Positions 49,083-60,905 of a DNA stretch of 64,000 bases are shown piece by piece. Made by a program: the position numbers and the translations under genes. The first letter of the stretch is position 1. Each line of letters opens with the position of its first letter. The notes below the pieces were generated by a model that saw only the letters and a list, made by a program, of their open reading frames with translations, was not told where the DNA came from and ran no database searches. Source of the stretch: Cristatella mucedo (Eukaryota; Bryozoa; Phylactolaemata; Cristatellidae). Location of the stretch: positions 1,915,001 through 1,979,000 of the forward strand of contig WPIO01000019.1 in NCBI GenBank assembly GCA_009760855.2, read 5' to 3'.

Positions 49083-49545
49083 AAGAATAATACATTCGAA
49101 TAGCATCATTAGAGAACTTTATCTATTTCTAGGCACTTTACATATCCTGAAAAGGAAGCGTGATCGAATAGTTAGTGGTAGCATGCTTAATGTCAGCAAG
49201 CATAACATGGTTAGAAGTGACATGCACAGGGTCAGAAAGCAAATATGGTTAGTGTCAGCATGTACAGTGTCAGCACACATAAGCACACAAAGGAAAAATC
49301 ACGTGGACCCACTTTATGCTGTTATAAGTAGATGCATTTTAGCTTCTTTTTAAGTGTCTTTAATTCATGGGATGTCGTGATACAAGTTATAAATGAGTTT
49401 CAGGCTTTTGGGAGCATACTAACTAAAGGTACGGTCTCCCAAGGATTTGAGGTTCGTGTAAGTTGTAGCAAAACGATTAGATTCAGAAAAGCCAGGAGTC
49501 CAGCAAGCAGTGAGTTACAGAAGTCGAGACCGGACATATGTGTGC
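49083..49545 (-). mobile_element. LINE 3' fragment, minus strand, internally deleted
   Basis: In reverse: inverted tail, 3' untranslated region (GCAAGCATAACATGG, CACAGGGTCAG motifs), coding end (GGAGACCGTACC reverse complement at about 49425-49440). It then jumps to the reverse complement of GTCTCGACTTCTGTAACTCAC near 49505-49530, skipping about 300 bp of coding sequence. The palindromic array starts about 60 bp beyond. Confidence 0.75.
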
Positions 49546-49589
49546 TCCTTTGTTTGTGTGTGCGCTTGTGCGTGCTCGTGTACTTGTGC

Positions 49590-49763
49590 GCTTGCTCGTG
49601 CTCCTGCTCGTGAGCAGGAGTACGAGCACGTGCTCGTACTCCTGCTCGTGAGCAGGAGTACGTGCACGTGCTCGTACTCCTGCTCGTGAGCAGGTTCGTG
49701 CACGTGCTCGTACTCCTGCTCGTGAGCAGGCTCGTGCACGTGCTCGTACTCCTGCTCGTGCGT
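49590..49763. repeat. Palindromic minisatellite, 36-38 bp period, cruciform-prone
   Basis: Five copies of CTCCTGCTCGTG at 49601, 49639, 49677, 49713 and 49749, four of them running on into GAGCAGG. Each unit holds a near-perfect hairpin (CTCCTGCTC, GT, GAGCAGGAG), extended to 12-bp arms in the copy beginning near 49637. Between them lie the self-complementary GAGCACGTGCTC (49624-49635) or GTGCACGTGC variants. CACGTG (E-box-type) occurs four times. No unique spacers, so not a CRISPR array. Confidence 0.95.
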
Positions 49764-51719
49764 AAATGGTCTTGTTGGTATAAGTGGTAGCCATTATCGT
49801 GTCACTCAGCTCTTATCGAAAAACCTTACACATTCATGTAGTCATTCGTCATAAAGGCATTTGCAGCCAGCACAGCCAAATAGACACTGCCTTGTTAGGA
49901 TGACATCCGTGAATGTAGAAAGGCATTTACAAATGCCGATCCAATGTCTGATTGATTGAAAACAACCCGTGATCTCTGTAGGCAGATAATACGAGCAATG
50001 GCTGCTTGCAAGGTTCTTGGTATTTTTGGCCTTCAGCCATTAAGACACGGGCTTTCAGCTATCGATTAGGCTGACCTTTCCCTTAGAACCTCTACTTGGC
50101 TGATGCTTGCCATAGCTGTATAGAGTAAACAGTTAGCCTGCTGGCAAATGCCCTCTGCCTGACACTTCACATATTCTTTTCCTTTGCTGGTGAGAAAACT
50201 AAAGTTCAGCACATCAAACAAACAACATTTACTGTGTACTCTTGGTGCCTTTCCGAGGCAACTGGCTCACGATGTACGTCATCAAGAAGACACTAGATGA
50301 GAGGGTGGGACCCTTTGGAACCACCATTGGTTTTCAACTGCAAAGGAACTTCAAGATGGTCATCCAAAGGCAGTTATCGTTGAGCTGCAGGAGCTATGCC
50401 AGAGAGCACCCATCCACAATCAGTTTTTAACGGAGCACGTGATTGATTTCTGAGCTAAGATAGAAGAAGATATACGAAAAAACATTCAAAGATAATAAGA
50501 ATGCAACCTTCTTAAGCCAGCATTGCAAAGACAATGTGTTGATAATATCAATTCAAGAACAAACCGAGTGCTGCGATTTGAATCCGTAGCTATCTATGAG
50601 ACCTCTGGACGAGATTTGGCTGACTTCGAAGGTTCAAACTTCTTCTGAGTGCAAAGTTTTGAAGCTTCTTGCCAGACTACTCACAAGCATACCCTGCTTC
50701 TGCTCCTGCTTAGCGGCTGTCATTATCTTTCTTGGTAACTCGTGCTGCAATCTCCGTAGTAGCACTGCCCTTGCAATTCGTTTTCAATACACAAGCAGAA
50801 AAAAAGCACTCTGAAAGGCAGTGCAAAGACCAGCACCTGCAACTATCCTACACAGAGCCTACTTGTCTTGCACAGAAGGGTCGTTTAAGGACGGCTGACA
50901 CTAATCTCTTCGGTGCAGCTATTTGCATACGAATAATGAGCCGACTGCATGTAATCACACTGCCTTAATCCAGACAGTTGTATAAGATGGTGCTTCCATA
51001 GCGCTTGGCTGAGGTAGCCGGTGCTGCTGGCACTGCCCAATAGCTAGTGCTTTCGTAATCTTAACAGCTTGCTTCGTGTGTGGGACCCTATGTGTGTATA
51101 CGTGGGGATTTTCACTGCCGGGCAAATGTTTCCTGCTAAGGAGAAGTTCTGTAGAAATTGCTATTTGTCCAGGCAAGATCATCTCCAGAGTTGTTGCTCG
51201 TGGCTCAACCTCTACCACGATGGGCCTTGCATAACGTTAAGACATTATTTTTTTTAATCTGCCCAAAAAGGCCGCTGAGTCCCTCTAAATGGTTGTTATT
51301 CCTCATATTGCTTGCGTGTGCCTGAACCTTTTTTCGACCAGAGGTCTAAAGAACAATTATCGAAATTTAAAGAGCCTGAAGCTGCCGAAAGTGAGCCACA
51401 CACGGGAAGCCTCTTGTGGCATGCTTAAAAGGAATTAACCCTTTGGGAGTTCTAAAACTAGGAAACGTTTTAAAAAATCATAGACCAGTCTATGACCTCT
51501 CCACATGCATGCCGTAGGCCCACATTTCAGCAGTCCAGTTTAAAAGACTTGTTATCTCCCCTCTAGAGCTACAAAAATTGCCCCTGCCTCTGCCTTTAGG
51601 CAAACCACAGGAGCCAATCTCTCAGTCGGAAGAGGCTAGAGGGCTTTGGGAGGGGCCTAAAGATTGGTTCTCGGCAGGGGTTGAACTACATTAGCTTTGT
51701 TTAGGGCATTCCAGCAATG

Positions 51720-52395
51720 ACGAAAAAGAGCGTTTTTACCTTCCCCTTAATGATGAATCAGGCGATGCCGTGACATCATTCGTTGGTGATTACTATGCTT
51801 TGGGAGCATACATACTGAAAGCACGGTCTCCAAAAGATTTGAGGTTGTTTCGAGGCATAGCTAAACAATTTTAATCAGAAGAGCGGGAAGTACGATGCTT
51901 AGCCTGGTTGAGGAATAGCTCTGTCAGGTAGGCTGGAGCCAGAGAAAAGAATGGGACCTACAAGTGAGTGACATAACCTTGGAGTCAATGTGTTGCTTGA
52001 TGGAGAACTACAGAAGTGGGGACGGAATTTCACAAATTAGTTTCACAGATTTCACAAGCTTGGACGTGGTACCACTTTGCATGCAGGCCCGAATTTATTT
52101 TTGCATTATTACTCGTGTGAAAGTAGCAGACTTGACAGTGGAGCTGATGTGGTCGTCTAGTGAACGGTCACTTGGAAACAGTACACCCAGATTTCATTCA
52201 GAAGCTTCTAGGAATATGCTGGTCAAACCTATTTTGAAGGACAGGTTTTTTAATTTTTGAGTGACGCCAGGTTTGCTCGAAGTTAGTGAGTTGGTTTTAT
52301 CATAATTCAATCGGAGAATGTTGTTTGCAATCTGTATATGAATGTCAGAAATAAATGCAGTAAGGGAGTTAAAAGAGCTTTCACTGCTGGAAGCA
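51720..52395 (-). mobile_element. Decayed LINE fragment, minus strand
   Basis: The minus strand translates to SSESSFNSLTAFISDIHIQI, NILRLNYDKTNSL and LKNLSFKIGLTSI, matching the post-YADD region of the main LINE. It continues towards the coding end (GGTCTCCAAAAGATTTGAGG read in reverse). Its 5' end abuts a plus-strand copy at about 52400. Confidence 0.8.
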
Positions 52396-52399
52396 ATGG

Positions 52400-54640
52400 G
52401 CAGTCTAAGCACATAAACACATTCTCTAACTAAGCGCTCTGTGCATCCTTGTCCAGACGGCCGATGGTTTACTGCAGACATTAAACAAGCTAGGTCAACT
52501 AAGCAAAGCTTGAAAAGGCATATACAAGATCCGGACTGACTGACCATCGACAGGCATACGTGGACTACTGTAGATCGTACCAGTCGATCCTAGCAAAAGC
52601 CAAGTATAGCTTCTGTAAAAACACCGTTGAATCACCGATGCACAATCCAAAGATGCTGATGTCGATCATCAACCAGCTCCTTTACCGCTCCCAGATTGGC
52701 TCCTTACCTAGTGATCCCCGTGATGATCTAGCGTCTCAAGCTTCCTTGTTAACAAGATAGACACGAGTAGGGAGTCCATCCCTAAGGCGGCAGCATCCCT
52801 TCTGGAAACCTGTCCCCCAATTCCGTGCAGCACCTCAATGTCTGCATTCAAGGAGGCCACTAGTGATCTCATCCTAACGTTCATATCCCAATCAAGCAAG
52901 ACAACTAGTCCTCTAGACCATAATCTTACTACCCTGCTTCCACGATGCATGGATCTGCTGTGGCCATGCATAACTAAAGAAATAGATATGTCATTAACCT
53001 AAGTAAATGGCCCAGTACCTTGAAGTAAGACTGTAGTCAGGCCACTATTAAAGGAAGCTACACTAGACCAAGAGAACGTAAGCAACTTCCCCCCAGTCCC
53101 CCTTCTACCATTCCTATCCAAGACATTGAACCGAGTCGTGGCAGACCAGCTGAACTCATACATTAAACCTTCACACCTAGTTATTAAGTTCCAGTCTGGT
53201 TTTAGAGCTAATCACTCCACAGAGTCAGCATCGTTTCGGGTGTATACTGACTTTCTTAGGACTGCAGACTCAAGTAGTCTGCTTGTCTTGCTCGATCTTT
53301 CGGCAGCTTTTGATGCTATCGATCACCAAGTCCTTTTCGAGTGCCTCACATCTCGCCTAGGCATCACTGATACTGCACTGCATTAGTTTAAGTCATATCT
53401 CAGTGGGAGACTCCAGACTATTGATATGAACAGAAAATAAATATCCCATGAGCCGCTGAAATATGAGGTACATCAGGGCTCTGTTCTTGGTCCGGTTCTT
53501 TTCACGGTTTATATTCTCCCTCCTGTAGATGGAATTGCCAGCACAATCTAGGCATTCACTTCTATGCAGATGACTCTCCATTGTACCTTTATTTTCATTC
53601 CAACCAGCCCTCCAGCGCATCGAGTTCTCTCAACTCCCTTGCTGAATGTGTTGACGATATCTGTATATGGATGGCAGCAAACTTTCTTAAATTGAATGGT
53701 GATAAAACCAACTTACGAGTTAAGAGCAAACCCAGTGCGATTCAGAAATTGGAAAGGTGACCGCTCACAATCGGCTCTGCTAGAATATCTCCTATTGAAT
53801 CGGTACGAATTCTAGGTGTTTTATCCTAAATGACCTTTGATTAGACGACCACATCAGCTCCACAGCGAAGTCTGCCTACTTTCAGCTACATAAAATTTCT
53901 AAATTCGGGCTTGCCTAAACAGGGATACTAATTCTACATTGGTCCATGCATTTGCGACATCCTGGCTCTCAATCTGTAACTCACTGCTTTCTGGTCTACT
54001 GGCTTGTGCAATCAGGCGTTTAAAGTTGGTGCAAAACTCTGCACCCAGGCTTCTCTGTCATGAGTGTCACTGTTGTCACATTTGCCACTTCTCGTCGACC
54101 TGCACTAGCTTCCAGTCAACAGTTCATCGACCTCAAAGATCTACCACTCTCTTAGGTTCCTTCATTATTTGGCTCCAGCCTTGCTATTAGATCTACTCCA
54201 CCATAAGACTAGGCATCGTACCATCTGCTTTTCTGACTCAAATCGTTTAGCTACACCTCGTATGAACTCTAAATCCTTTGGAGAGCGCGCCTTTAGTTCG
54301 TATGCTCCCAAAGTCTGTAACTCACTCTCCACTGGCGTTAACGATATACGCTGACTGGACGACATTTAAAAAGAAGCTAAAAAGCCATCTATTTATCACA
54401 GCGTTTAGTGATTTTATACGATTTGTCCTTTATGTACTTATGCATGCTGACACCGTGCATGCTACCACTATCCATGTTTGCATGCTGACCCTGTGCAAGT
54501 CACCTTTAACCATGTTAAGCTTGCTGTCATTGAGCATGCTACCACTAACCATTCGATCATGCTTCGTTTACAGCAAATATAAAGTGCCTAGAAAGGGATT
54601 GAGTTCTCTGAGGGCACTAAAGTAAATGTATCGTTATTTT
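52400..54640 (+). mobile_element. Longest LINE copy, decayed (pre-RT linker to 3' end)
   Basis: Starts upstream of RT with a block like RWFTADIKQARSTKQSLK and then YVDYCRSYQSILAKAKYSF. The linker holds NPKMLMSIINQLL and PLLPFLSKTLNRVVADQLNS. RT motif A is LDLSAAFDAIDH (about 53296-53330), followed by QGSVLGPVLF. The YADD region is frameshifted (TTCTATGCAGATGACTCTCC near 53560). C-terminal blocks follow, then the 3' untranslated region and AGTTCTCTGAGGGCACTAAAG. Numerous stops and frameshifts make it inactive. It shows part of the region missing from the 31.4 kb copy. Confidence 0.9.
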
Positions 54641-54934
54641 TGTTATAAATATGTACAGCTGTGTGTCATCTGCATACAAAGGAAAAACGAAAGAGCAGAT
54701 TCTCATCGGGCAGATGGCAATAAGGTTTGCCTGCTACAGGACTCTAAACTACGAACTGGGTGTTGAGGTGATTGTACCTAATTTCTAGGCTAGGCCTGGG
54801 CGGCAGTCGCTCATGTTTAAGCTCCGAGCATTGGCTTCCCGGCAATATTGTGAGCAACCTCTAACAGCTAATTGCCAAGTGTAAATTTAAGCTTGCACAA
54901 CGCCTGGCTGTGAGTTGCTTATCTCTGCTCACAG

Positions 54935-56036
54935 ATCGGTTCATTCTTCATGATCAATCTCTTCCTGGTCGTCATTGCGACACAGTTCTCGGAGACCAAG
55001 AGAAGGGAGACGCAAAAGATTTTGCTGGAGAGGCGCCGCTTCGTGTCCTCGTCGACACTGACAAGCATGACTCGCCTCTCCAGCGAGGGCTGTTACACCG
55101 GCCTGCTCAAGTATGCCATCCACGTGTGCCGTGCGATCAGGCGCAGAGCCAGGGGGATAGCGCTGAAGCGAAAAGCAGTGAGAAAACGCTTCTCGGCCAG
55201 CAGCCTCGGCGGCAGCGGCGCTGGCAGCGGAGGTGGCAAGCCGGGCAGCACGAGCAGCAGAGCAGCCGATGACCAGACGAGTGATGGTGGCGGCAGTGGC
55301 ACGGCAGCCGAAGACGACGGCACGCCGGCAGCAGATTGCACTCACGAAGAGTGCTCTCCGTGCGAGCACCGCCTGAGAAAGGCAGCCGACTCGCTGTCCC
55401 AGTACTCGGACTGCTGGCACTCTGCACCGGTGGCATCGCCCGAGCGCTCCGAAGTATGCTCGACGGCCGAATATTACAGTGGCAGCTCGCCCAGCCAGCC
55501 TCGACGCCGCAGCGATCTCCGGCTTAGGTCGATCTCGGTCATGCTGGCCGACACGTCTGCCATTGGCCGGCTCTCCAGCTCGGACAGCAGCAGCAGCAGC
55601 ACCAACGGCTGCAGCGAGGCCGGTGGGCGGGAGCAGGCCGCCGCCCAGCCCTTCGATGGCTTTTGTGATGCCCCGGCTTCTCCATCCGGTAGGGAGAGCT
55701 CCAGCGTGCCTGAAAGCTGCACGAATGGCAGCATGGCTGGCTCGGTGGAACGGCCAGCTTTAGATGGCAAAGGAGGAGGAGAAAGAATCAGCCTCGACCC
55801 GACCGGCAAGAAAGCCAGCATAGCGGCCTCGAGACTGCAGCCAGTCCTACCAGAGCTGCCTCTGGACCCAGTCGTAGTGACATCCCACCGGCTTGTTCAC
55901 GACCAGGTGGCTGAGAGTGCCCATCTGAGCCGCTTGAAAGCACTGCTGGAGCAGCAGCAGCAGCAGCAGCCTCTGCCAAGTCCAGTTGGCCGCATTGAAG
56001 TAGCAGGTGTTGGGCAGGCCAATGGGTCATGTGCAA
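54935..56036 (+). CDS. Cav3 T-type calcium channel alpha-1, exon 7 (IS6, gating brake, I-II linker)
   Basis: Residues 418-784 plus one base. IGSFFMINLFLVVIATQFSET completes IS6; Phe427 stands where Cav3 channels I recall have Cys. The next 60 residues (KRRETQKILLERRRFVSSST, then LLKYAIHVCRAIRRRARG) correspond to the helix-loop-helix gating brake of Cav3 I-II linkers, which holds the channel closed at rest. The remainder is low-complexity: Gly/Ser-rich (about 510-530), Ser runs, Glu/Asp patches, and six Gln near 765. The exon ends at A followed by GTAAGAATTG, a consensus donor; reading on reaches a stop at 56096. GC-rich relative to the introns. Confidence 0.96.
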
Positions 56037-56296
56037 GTAAGAATTGTGTGTGCTACTCTTTGATGTTCGAAAAAACAGCCCGGCCGTTAGCCAGATAATC
56101 TGGGATCTGGGACACGGTCAAGCAGACCAACCTGCAGACCAAAGTTCTGCTCCTCATCCCTTCCGGCACCGGCTAGACAGCCGTAGGTAGACAAAAGTGG
56201 CCATGAAATTTGCCTACACCGGCTCCTCAGAACCCTTGATGGCCTACCATGCAGTATATTGCATGCAATTTGGAAGTCTGCCAATGCCTTTAATGC

Positions 56297-56436
56297 CACC
56301 GTGGTTTGGCCCAGGGATAAATTGCTCACTGTTAACGACCTAGATAGTGAGCTCGAGCCGTGCAACACATGTAAATCACTTAGATATGCAGGTGTTGATC
56401 AAGTTCTCTTGAAGCTCTATACGTCTAAATTGTATT
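56297..56436 (+). mobile_element. Degraded SINE-A copy
   Basis: GTGGTTTGGCCCAGGGATAA, GTGAGCTCGAGCCGTG (B box), then TCAAGTTCTCTTGAAGCTCT and ATACGTCTAAATTGTATTC. Order is correct, divergence is high. Confidence 0.65.
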
Positions 56437-56548
56437 CAATAAGCCTGTCACTAATAGCGTGTGGATGATGTCGACCCTGTGTCATCGTGCATGGTAGGCA
56501 TAGTAAAGTACTCGAGCGTGACTTGTCTCGTCACAATCTCGTGACGAT

Positions 56549-56690
56549 ATAATTTATTTGTATAGAACCCTAAAATAACTTAATCTCTATTTTAATCTAT
56601 TTGTCTTCATACGCCACAGCGGATCGAGCCCATGACCTGGGCCAAACGTTGGTCGGGGCGAGCACCTTAACCAATGGGCCAAGCCAGCTT
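56549..56690 (-). mobile_element. SINE-A copy, minus strand
   Basis: TATAATTTATTTGTATAGAA, AACTTAATCTCTATTTTAAT, GGATCGAGCCCATGACC (B box) and GGTCGGGGCGAGCACCTTAA (A-box side). It lies 110 bp from an oppositely oriented copy. Confidence 0.8.
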
Positions 56691-57100
56691 ACTGATGTGG
56701 ATTGATGATTACTGCACAAAGGATTCATTCAATTGTACTCTGGAAGCCGTTCAGTGGTGTGCACCTCCTAAACCAAACAAGGGCAATCGTCAGCAGCAAA
56801 CTCTGGCTAGTCACCCATCCATCTTCTTGACATCTTGTATGCACGTGGCCATAAACATCAGTACTATTAGTGCACTCAGCCTTTGCAATGGCTCAAGCAG
56901 GACCTAATTCTCCAGCGTTGCTCCACCATCACACTATTGTGGCTAATCGCCAGCCCTTCGAGGCACCTATATATGTAAGCTACATAAACCGATAGTAGGC
57001 TGTGGACGTTGACTGGCGGCAGCAGATGGCGGCCGACTCTTCTCATTGGTTACATTGTGCAAAAGCTGCTGCCAAAAGTTCTCTTGTTCACATCTATCAG

Positions 57101-57316
57101 CTCTAGGCAACAGCAAGGCAACGGATGACTGCTTCACATTCGGTGGTCCAGTGGCCATTACTCGGACATGGTGGTGTGACATGAGGTGTCAGCAGTGCCA
57201 GCTCGGATGCCTGCAGAACATGAAGGGCAACCGAGTGAAACGGAAGAAAAAGACGTATGTGACCCATGCCAAGCGCTTGAACTTCAAGCATGGCGGCTTC
57301 TGGAGGCGACTCGGCG
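57101..57316 (+). CDS. Probable Cav3 exon 8 (end of I-II linker, Cys cluster, pre-IIS1)
   Basis: Completes codon 785 and encodes residues to 856 plus one base; phase is consistent with exon 7. It holds WWCDMRCQQCQLGC (Cys810, 814, 817, 821: C-x3-C-x2-C-x3-C), then the polybasic KGNRVKRKKK, then HGGFWRRLG. FWR-type residues precede IIS1 in Cav3 channels, and vertebrate Cav3 linkers also carry a small Cys cluster shortly before that point, as far as I recall. The donor GGCG followed by GTAAGA is consensus. There is no membrane segment, so the call rests on phase, splice sites and these short motifs. IIS1 is not found in the remaining 6.7 kb. Confidence 0.68.
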
Positions 57317-57982
57317 GTAAGATGGGGTCACCCAGTATCGTCTTCCTTCTGCATGCTGGTGTCCTTGAAGTACGTGAGTAGCATGTACTATTGGTGGGTG
57401 CCGGTGAACTGGAGGAGTGAAACTCGCTCATTTCTGCCTGACTTTTGCATATTCAATAGAATATGGAGGAGAGGGGTACTTATCTGACATTTATAGCAGC
57501 TGAATTCAAAACTTGTTTTTAAATTTCACAACGCCACAAGTGTTCTTTTTACATTTTTTTATTCAGCTAAAGTAGCTATCTTTTATTGGCAAAATGCTGA
57601 CTTTACTTTCTTATAATAAAGCCTTTTTTTCACAATGGTGTTCTTCCAGGAAGCAAATAAAAATAAATAGTCATCTAAGCCCTAAATATCCTTTAGGCCT
57701 CTGCGAAACCTCAGCTGATGGTCTCACTTGAGACGTTCGCGATTATCATTAAGTTTCCTCTTAAATTGGTTGGGGAGGATTCTGCTTTTACAGGTGGCTA
57801 CAAGTGCTCGGGATCTCACGAGAGCCGGCCGGTGGCGACAAGTGCTTGGGATGTCACATAGAGCATGCATGTACATGCATGCATAGTGCTTGCATAGTAC
57901 AGCAGCATGCTCTGTCTTCTCTTGCTGTATTACAACAGGATCAAACTCGCTGCAGCCTAGTGCTGCAGCAGCTTCAGAATGT

Positions 57983-58085
57983 AAAAATGATTATTTTAAT
58001 AATAATTCACTTGTATAGCACTGTGAGAGAGTCAAATCTCTATCTGGAGGCTTTGTAACTCTCAAGAAAAGCAAAGGGTTGATGA
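57983..58085 (-). mobile_element. LINE 3' tail fragment, minus strand
   Basis: AATAATAATTCACTTGTATAG, CACTGTGAGAGAGTCAAATC and TCTATCTGGAGGCTTTGTAA: inverted tail with substitutions. Confidence 0.6.
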
Positions 58086-58372
58086 CATATGATACCTTCA
58101 AAAATACACTTGTATCATGCTTAGACCACCTTGGAAAAGCACACAAGAAAACGCTCGTGGGGCCATATCCGGTTAATAACATGTGCTGAATCACGAACAG
58201 CTTAGCGTGCAAAGCTTCTAGGCTGAACAATAAAGGCAAGTCCGTTGGGCTCCAGCAAAAGTTGAGCGGAACAAATGCCTCACACTCTGACTTTTAATTT
58301 CGTGAAGTCAAGCGTGAGGTCCAGACTTTCCATGCATGCTAATTGATGGCCCACGCAATAAAAGATTTTAGT

Positions 58373-58642
58373 TTAGAGAGATTGACGACTGGTAGCCGAA
58401 GAGCCGGTGGTTGCAAGCTCATTGGAGGCACATGGAGGTTTTGTAGAGGTGTGTTCGTGCGAGCTCTTAAAGTGACATGTAGCAAAAACAGAGAGAATCT
58501 CAAAGTCGACTCGATGCCTTGTAGGGAGCCGGGGAAGCTCAGGCAGAGGCGACGTAGGACGTAGGAGCCACTGCCGTTGACAGCAGATTAGACGCTGAGC
58601 CACTGAGCGTTGAACCAAGTTTCCGTCCAGATAGTATTGCAA
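58373..58642 (-). mobile_element. L2-like LINE C-terminal fragment, minus strand
   Basis: The minus-strand frame includes QYYLDGNLVQRSVAQRLICC, PELPRLPTRHRVDFEILSV and FKSSHEHTSTKPP, resembling the NAAARL..LPV..RVDFKIL block of L2-type LINE C-termini. Diverged; family uncertain. Confidence 0.5.
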
Positions 58643-58964
58643 TAGTCGCCCTGGCTGCGTCTAGCGAAGTCTCTCCCCCACTAGCAGGTAGTCGGCGTTT
58701 GGCGATAGTTGCTTAAGCTTTCTGGCGAACGAGCTCCATCCGCTCTGGTCATTATGGCTAACGAGCTACCCTTCACTACAATGCGATTTTTATGACAAGC
58801 CTTACTCGTAGGTCTCCACTGGTTTCCAGCAGTAGTTTCCAGCTTTCCTGCATAAAAATTACTGTCTGAGGCAGTTAATTGCTCGAAAAGAATGAGCTTC
58901 GGCATGCATCACTTTAGCATCATTAGCAGGGGTAACGCTAGCTGCCCAAGCAGCCAGAGAGCCA

Positions 58965-59473
<509 letters not shown>

Positions 59474-60028
59474 TGGCTTTGCGAAGGCACTGTGGATGGC
59501 CTAACTTGAGCTGCGGTTAGCGACCGATTCGTCTTGCTAACGAGAGCTCCTCACGTAGACACATGATCGAATGCTGATTAGTTGAGTCCTCTCCGAGTAC
59601 TGACTCTTGCAGACATGGCGAAGGACCTACACCGCAAGGCTGGCCTTATAAACCGTGAAAGCATTGAAAAGCATTACATTATTTGCTGAGCCTGAGAATA
59701 GACGATCGTTGGACGAGCATCTTTTGGAGCTTCTAGGCAATCATCCGTACATGGCTCCTCAGTCGTCCTGTAGAGCTGTTGCTGTAGCGATTCATAGGTC
59801 ATGGAAGCATAGCTGGCCTTCTTGGCGTGGCCCGGAGAGAGAGGCTCGCGGCATGCTCGTATGCGGCTTGAACTCGGTCTGGCTTCTCATACGTGCACGG
59901 CCATGGCGGAGCAAAAAGGTCAGCGGCCGCGTGGGCTGCTCTTTCCACTACGCCGCTCTAGTTACTTTTTGGTTAAAGCAGTTTCTGAAACGGCGGTTCA
60001 TTCGCCCCATGCTGTATGATAGCTGCTA

Positions 60029-60031
<3 letters not shown>

Positions 60032-60106
<75 letters not shown>
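60032..60106. repeat. (CA)n microsatellite
   Basis: About 68 bp of CA with one GACA interruption, ending in TATATA. Confidence 0.97.
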
Positions 60107-60292
60107 CAGATAAATTACTTTCACGGGTGGTCATCTGGTTATTGTTTTGGCCAGGAGGTCGATGTTTCTGGATCTGCAATGTTGTCGCGTAAACTAGATT
60201 GTGCCGCTTCATAGATCCGCTGGGCATACCTTGATAGATATACGGTCTCGTTTCACACCTTCTGTCCACTTACCGATCAATCTATTGACCCT

Positions 60293-60354
60293 GCAAGTTA
60301 AAGTGAGGTTGTGGCCGCTGCACAAGCAGCGGCCACAACCTCACTTTAACTTGC
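60293..60354. repeat. Perfect inverted repeat: 29-bp arms, 4-nt loop
   Basis: Left arm 60293-60321, loop ACAA at 60322-60325, right arm 60326-60354, with no mismatch. Flanking bases do not pair. The arms read GCAAGTTAAAGTGAGG and onwards. About 80 bp downstream a LINE 3' end begins in minus orientation. Could form a 62-nt RNA hairpin if transcribed. Confidence 0.97.
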
Positions 60355-60436
60355 TCCTGCAATCCCAATAGCACAAACCTGTCTCGATGTCAGTGGGAGT
60401 TCACCCGAAAAAGGATGCAGATTAAATGCCAAGCTT

Positions 60437-60905
60437 AAGAAATTAATAATAATAATACAAATTTTGATACAGTGCCAGCCCTTAGAGAACTCAATCTCTT
60501 TCTAGGCACTTTAAATTTGCTGCAAACGAAGCACGATCGAATAGTTAGTTGTAGCAAGCTTAATGACAGCAAGCATAAATAACATGGTAAGGGGTGACAT
60601 GCACAGGGTCAGCACGCAAGTATGGTTAGTGGTAGCCTGCAAAGTGTCAACATGCATAAGCACATGAAGCATAAATCGCAGGGACCCACTAAATTCTGTG
60701 ATAAATAGATGCATTTTTAGTTTCTTTTTAAATGTGGACAAGTCGGAAGATGTGACGCAAGTCGGGAATGAGTTTCAGGCTTTGGGAGCATACGAACTAA
60801 AGGCACGGTCTCCAAAGAATTTGAGGTTCGTACGAGGTACCTGGTAAACGATTAGATTCCGAAAAGCAGGTGGTATGATGCTTAATTTGGTGGGGGAGTA
60901 GTCGA
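60437..60905 (-). mobile_element. LINE 3' end, minus strand
   Basis: Inverted (ATT)n tail, 3' block, 3' untranslated region with GCAAGCATAA and GTGACATGCACAGGGTCAG motifs. The minus-strand coding end reads STFKKKLKMHLFITEFSGSL, homologous to FKRNLKTYLFRTAFSGSL of the 31.4 kb copy, and continues to the FGDRAF-like region near 60800. Confidence 0.85.

Larger units (their letters stand above)
48728..54934 (+). other. Cav3 intron 6 (6.2 kb)
   Basis: Contains LINE copies in both orientations and a palindromic array, listed separately. At 48.75-49.05, 49.8-51.7 and 54.65-54.9 kb I see nothing recognisable. The acceptor ATCTCTGCTCACAG ends at 54934. Confidence 0.8.
56037..57100 (+). other. Cav3 intron 7 (1.06 kb)
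   Basis: Carries two SINE-A copies in opposite orientation (listed). The proposed acceptor, TTCTCTTGTTCACATCTATCAG ending at 57100, has a good pyrimidine tract. Confidence 0.65.

Noticed and set aside
49601-49763. Possible CRISPR-like array of regularly spaced palindromic repeats
   Set aside because: Spacers are not unique but are part of the repeated unit. The context is a eukaryotic intron and there are no cas genes.
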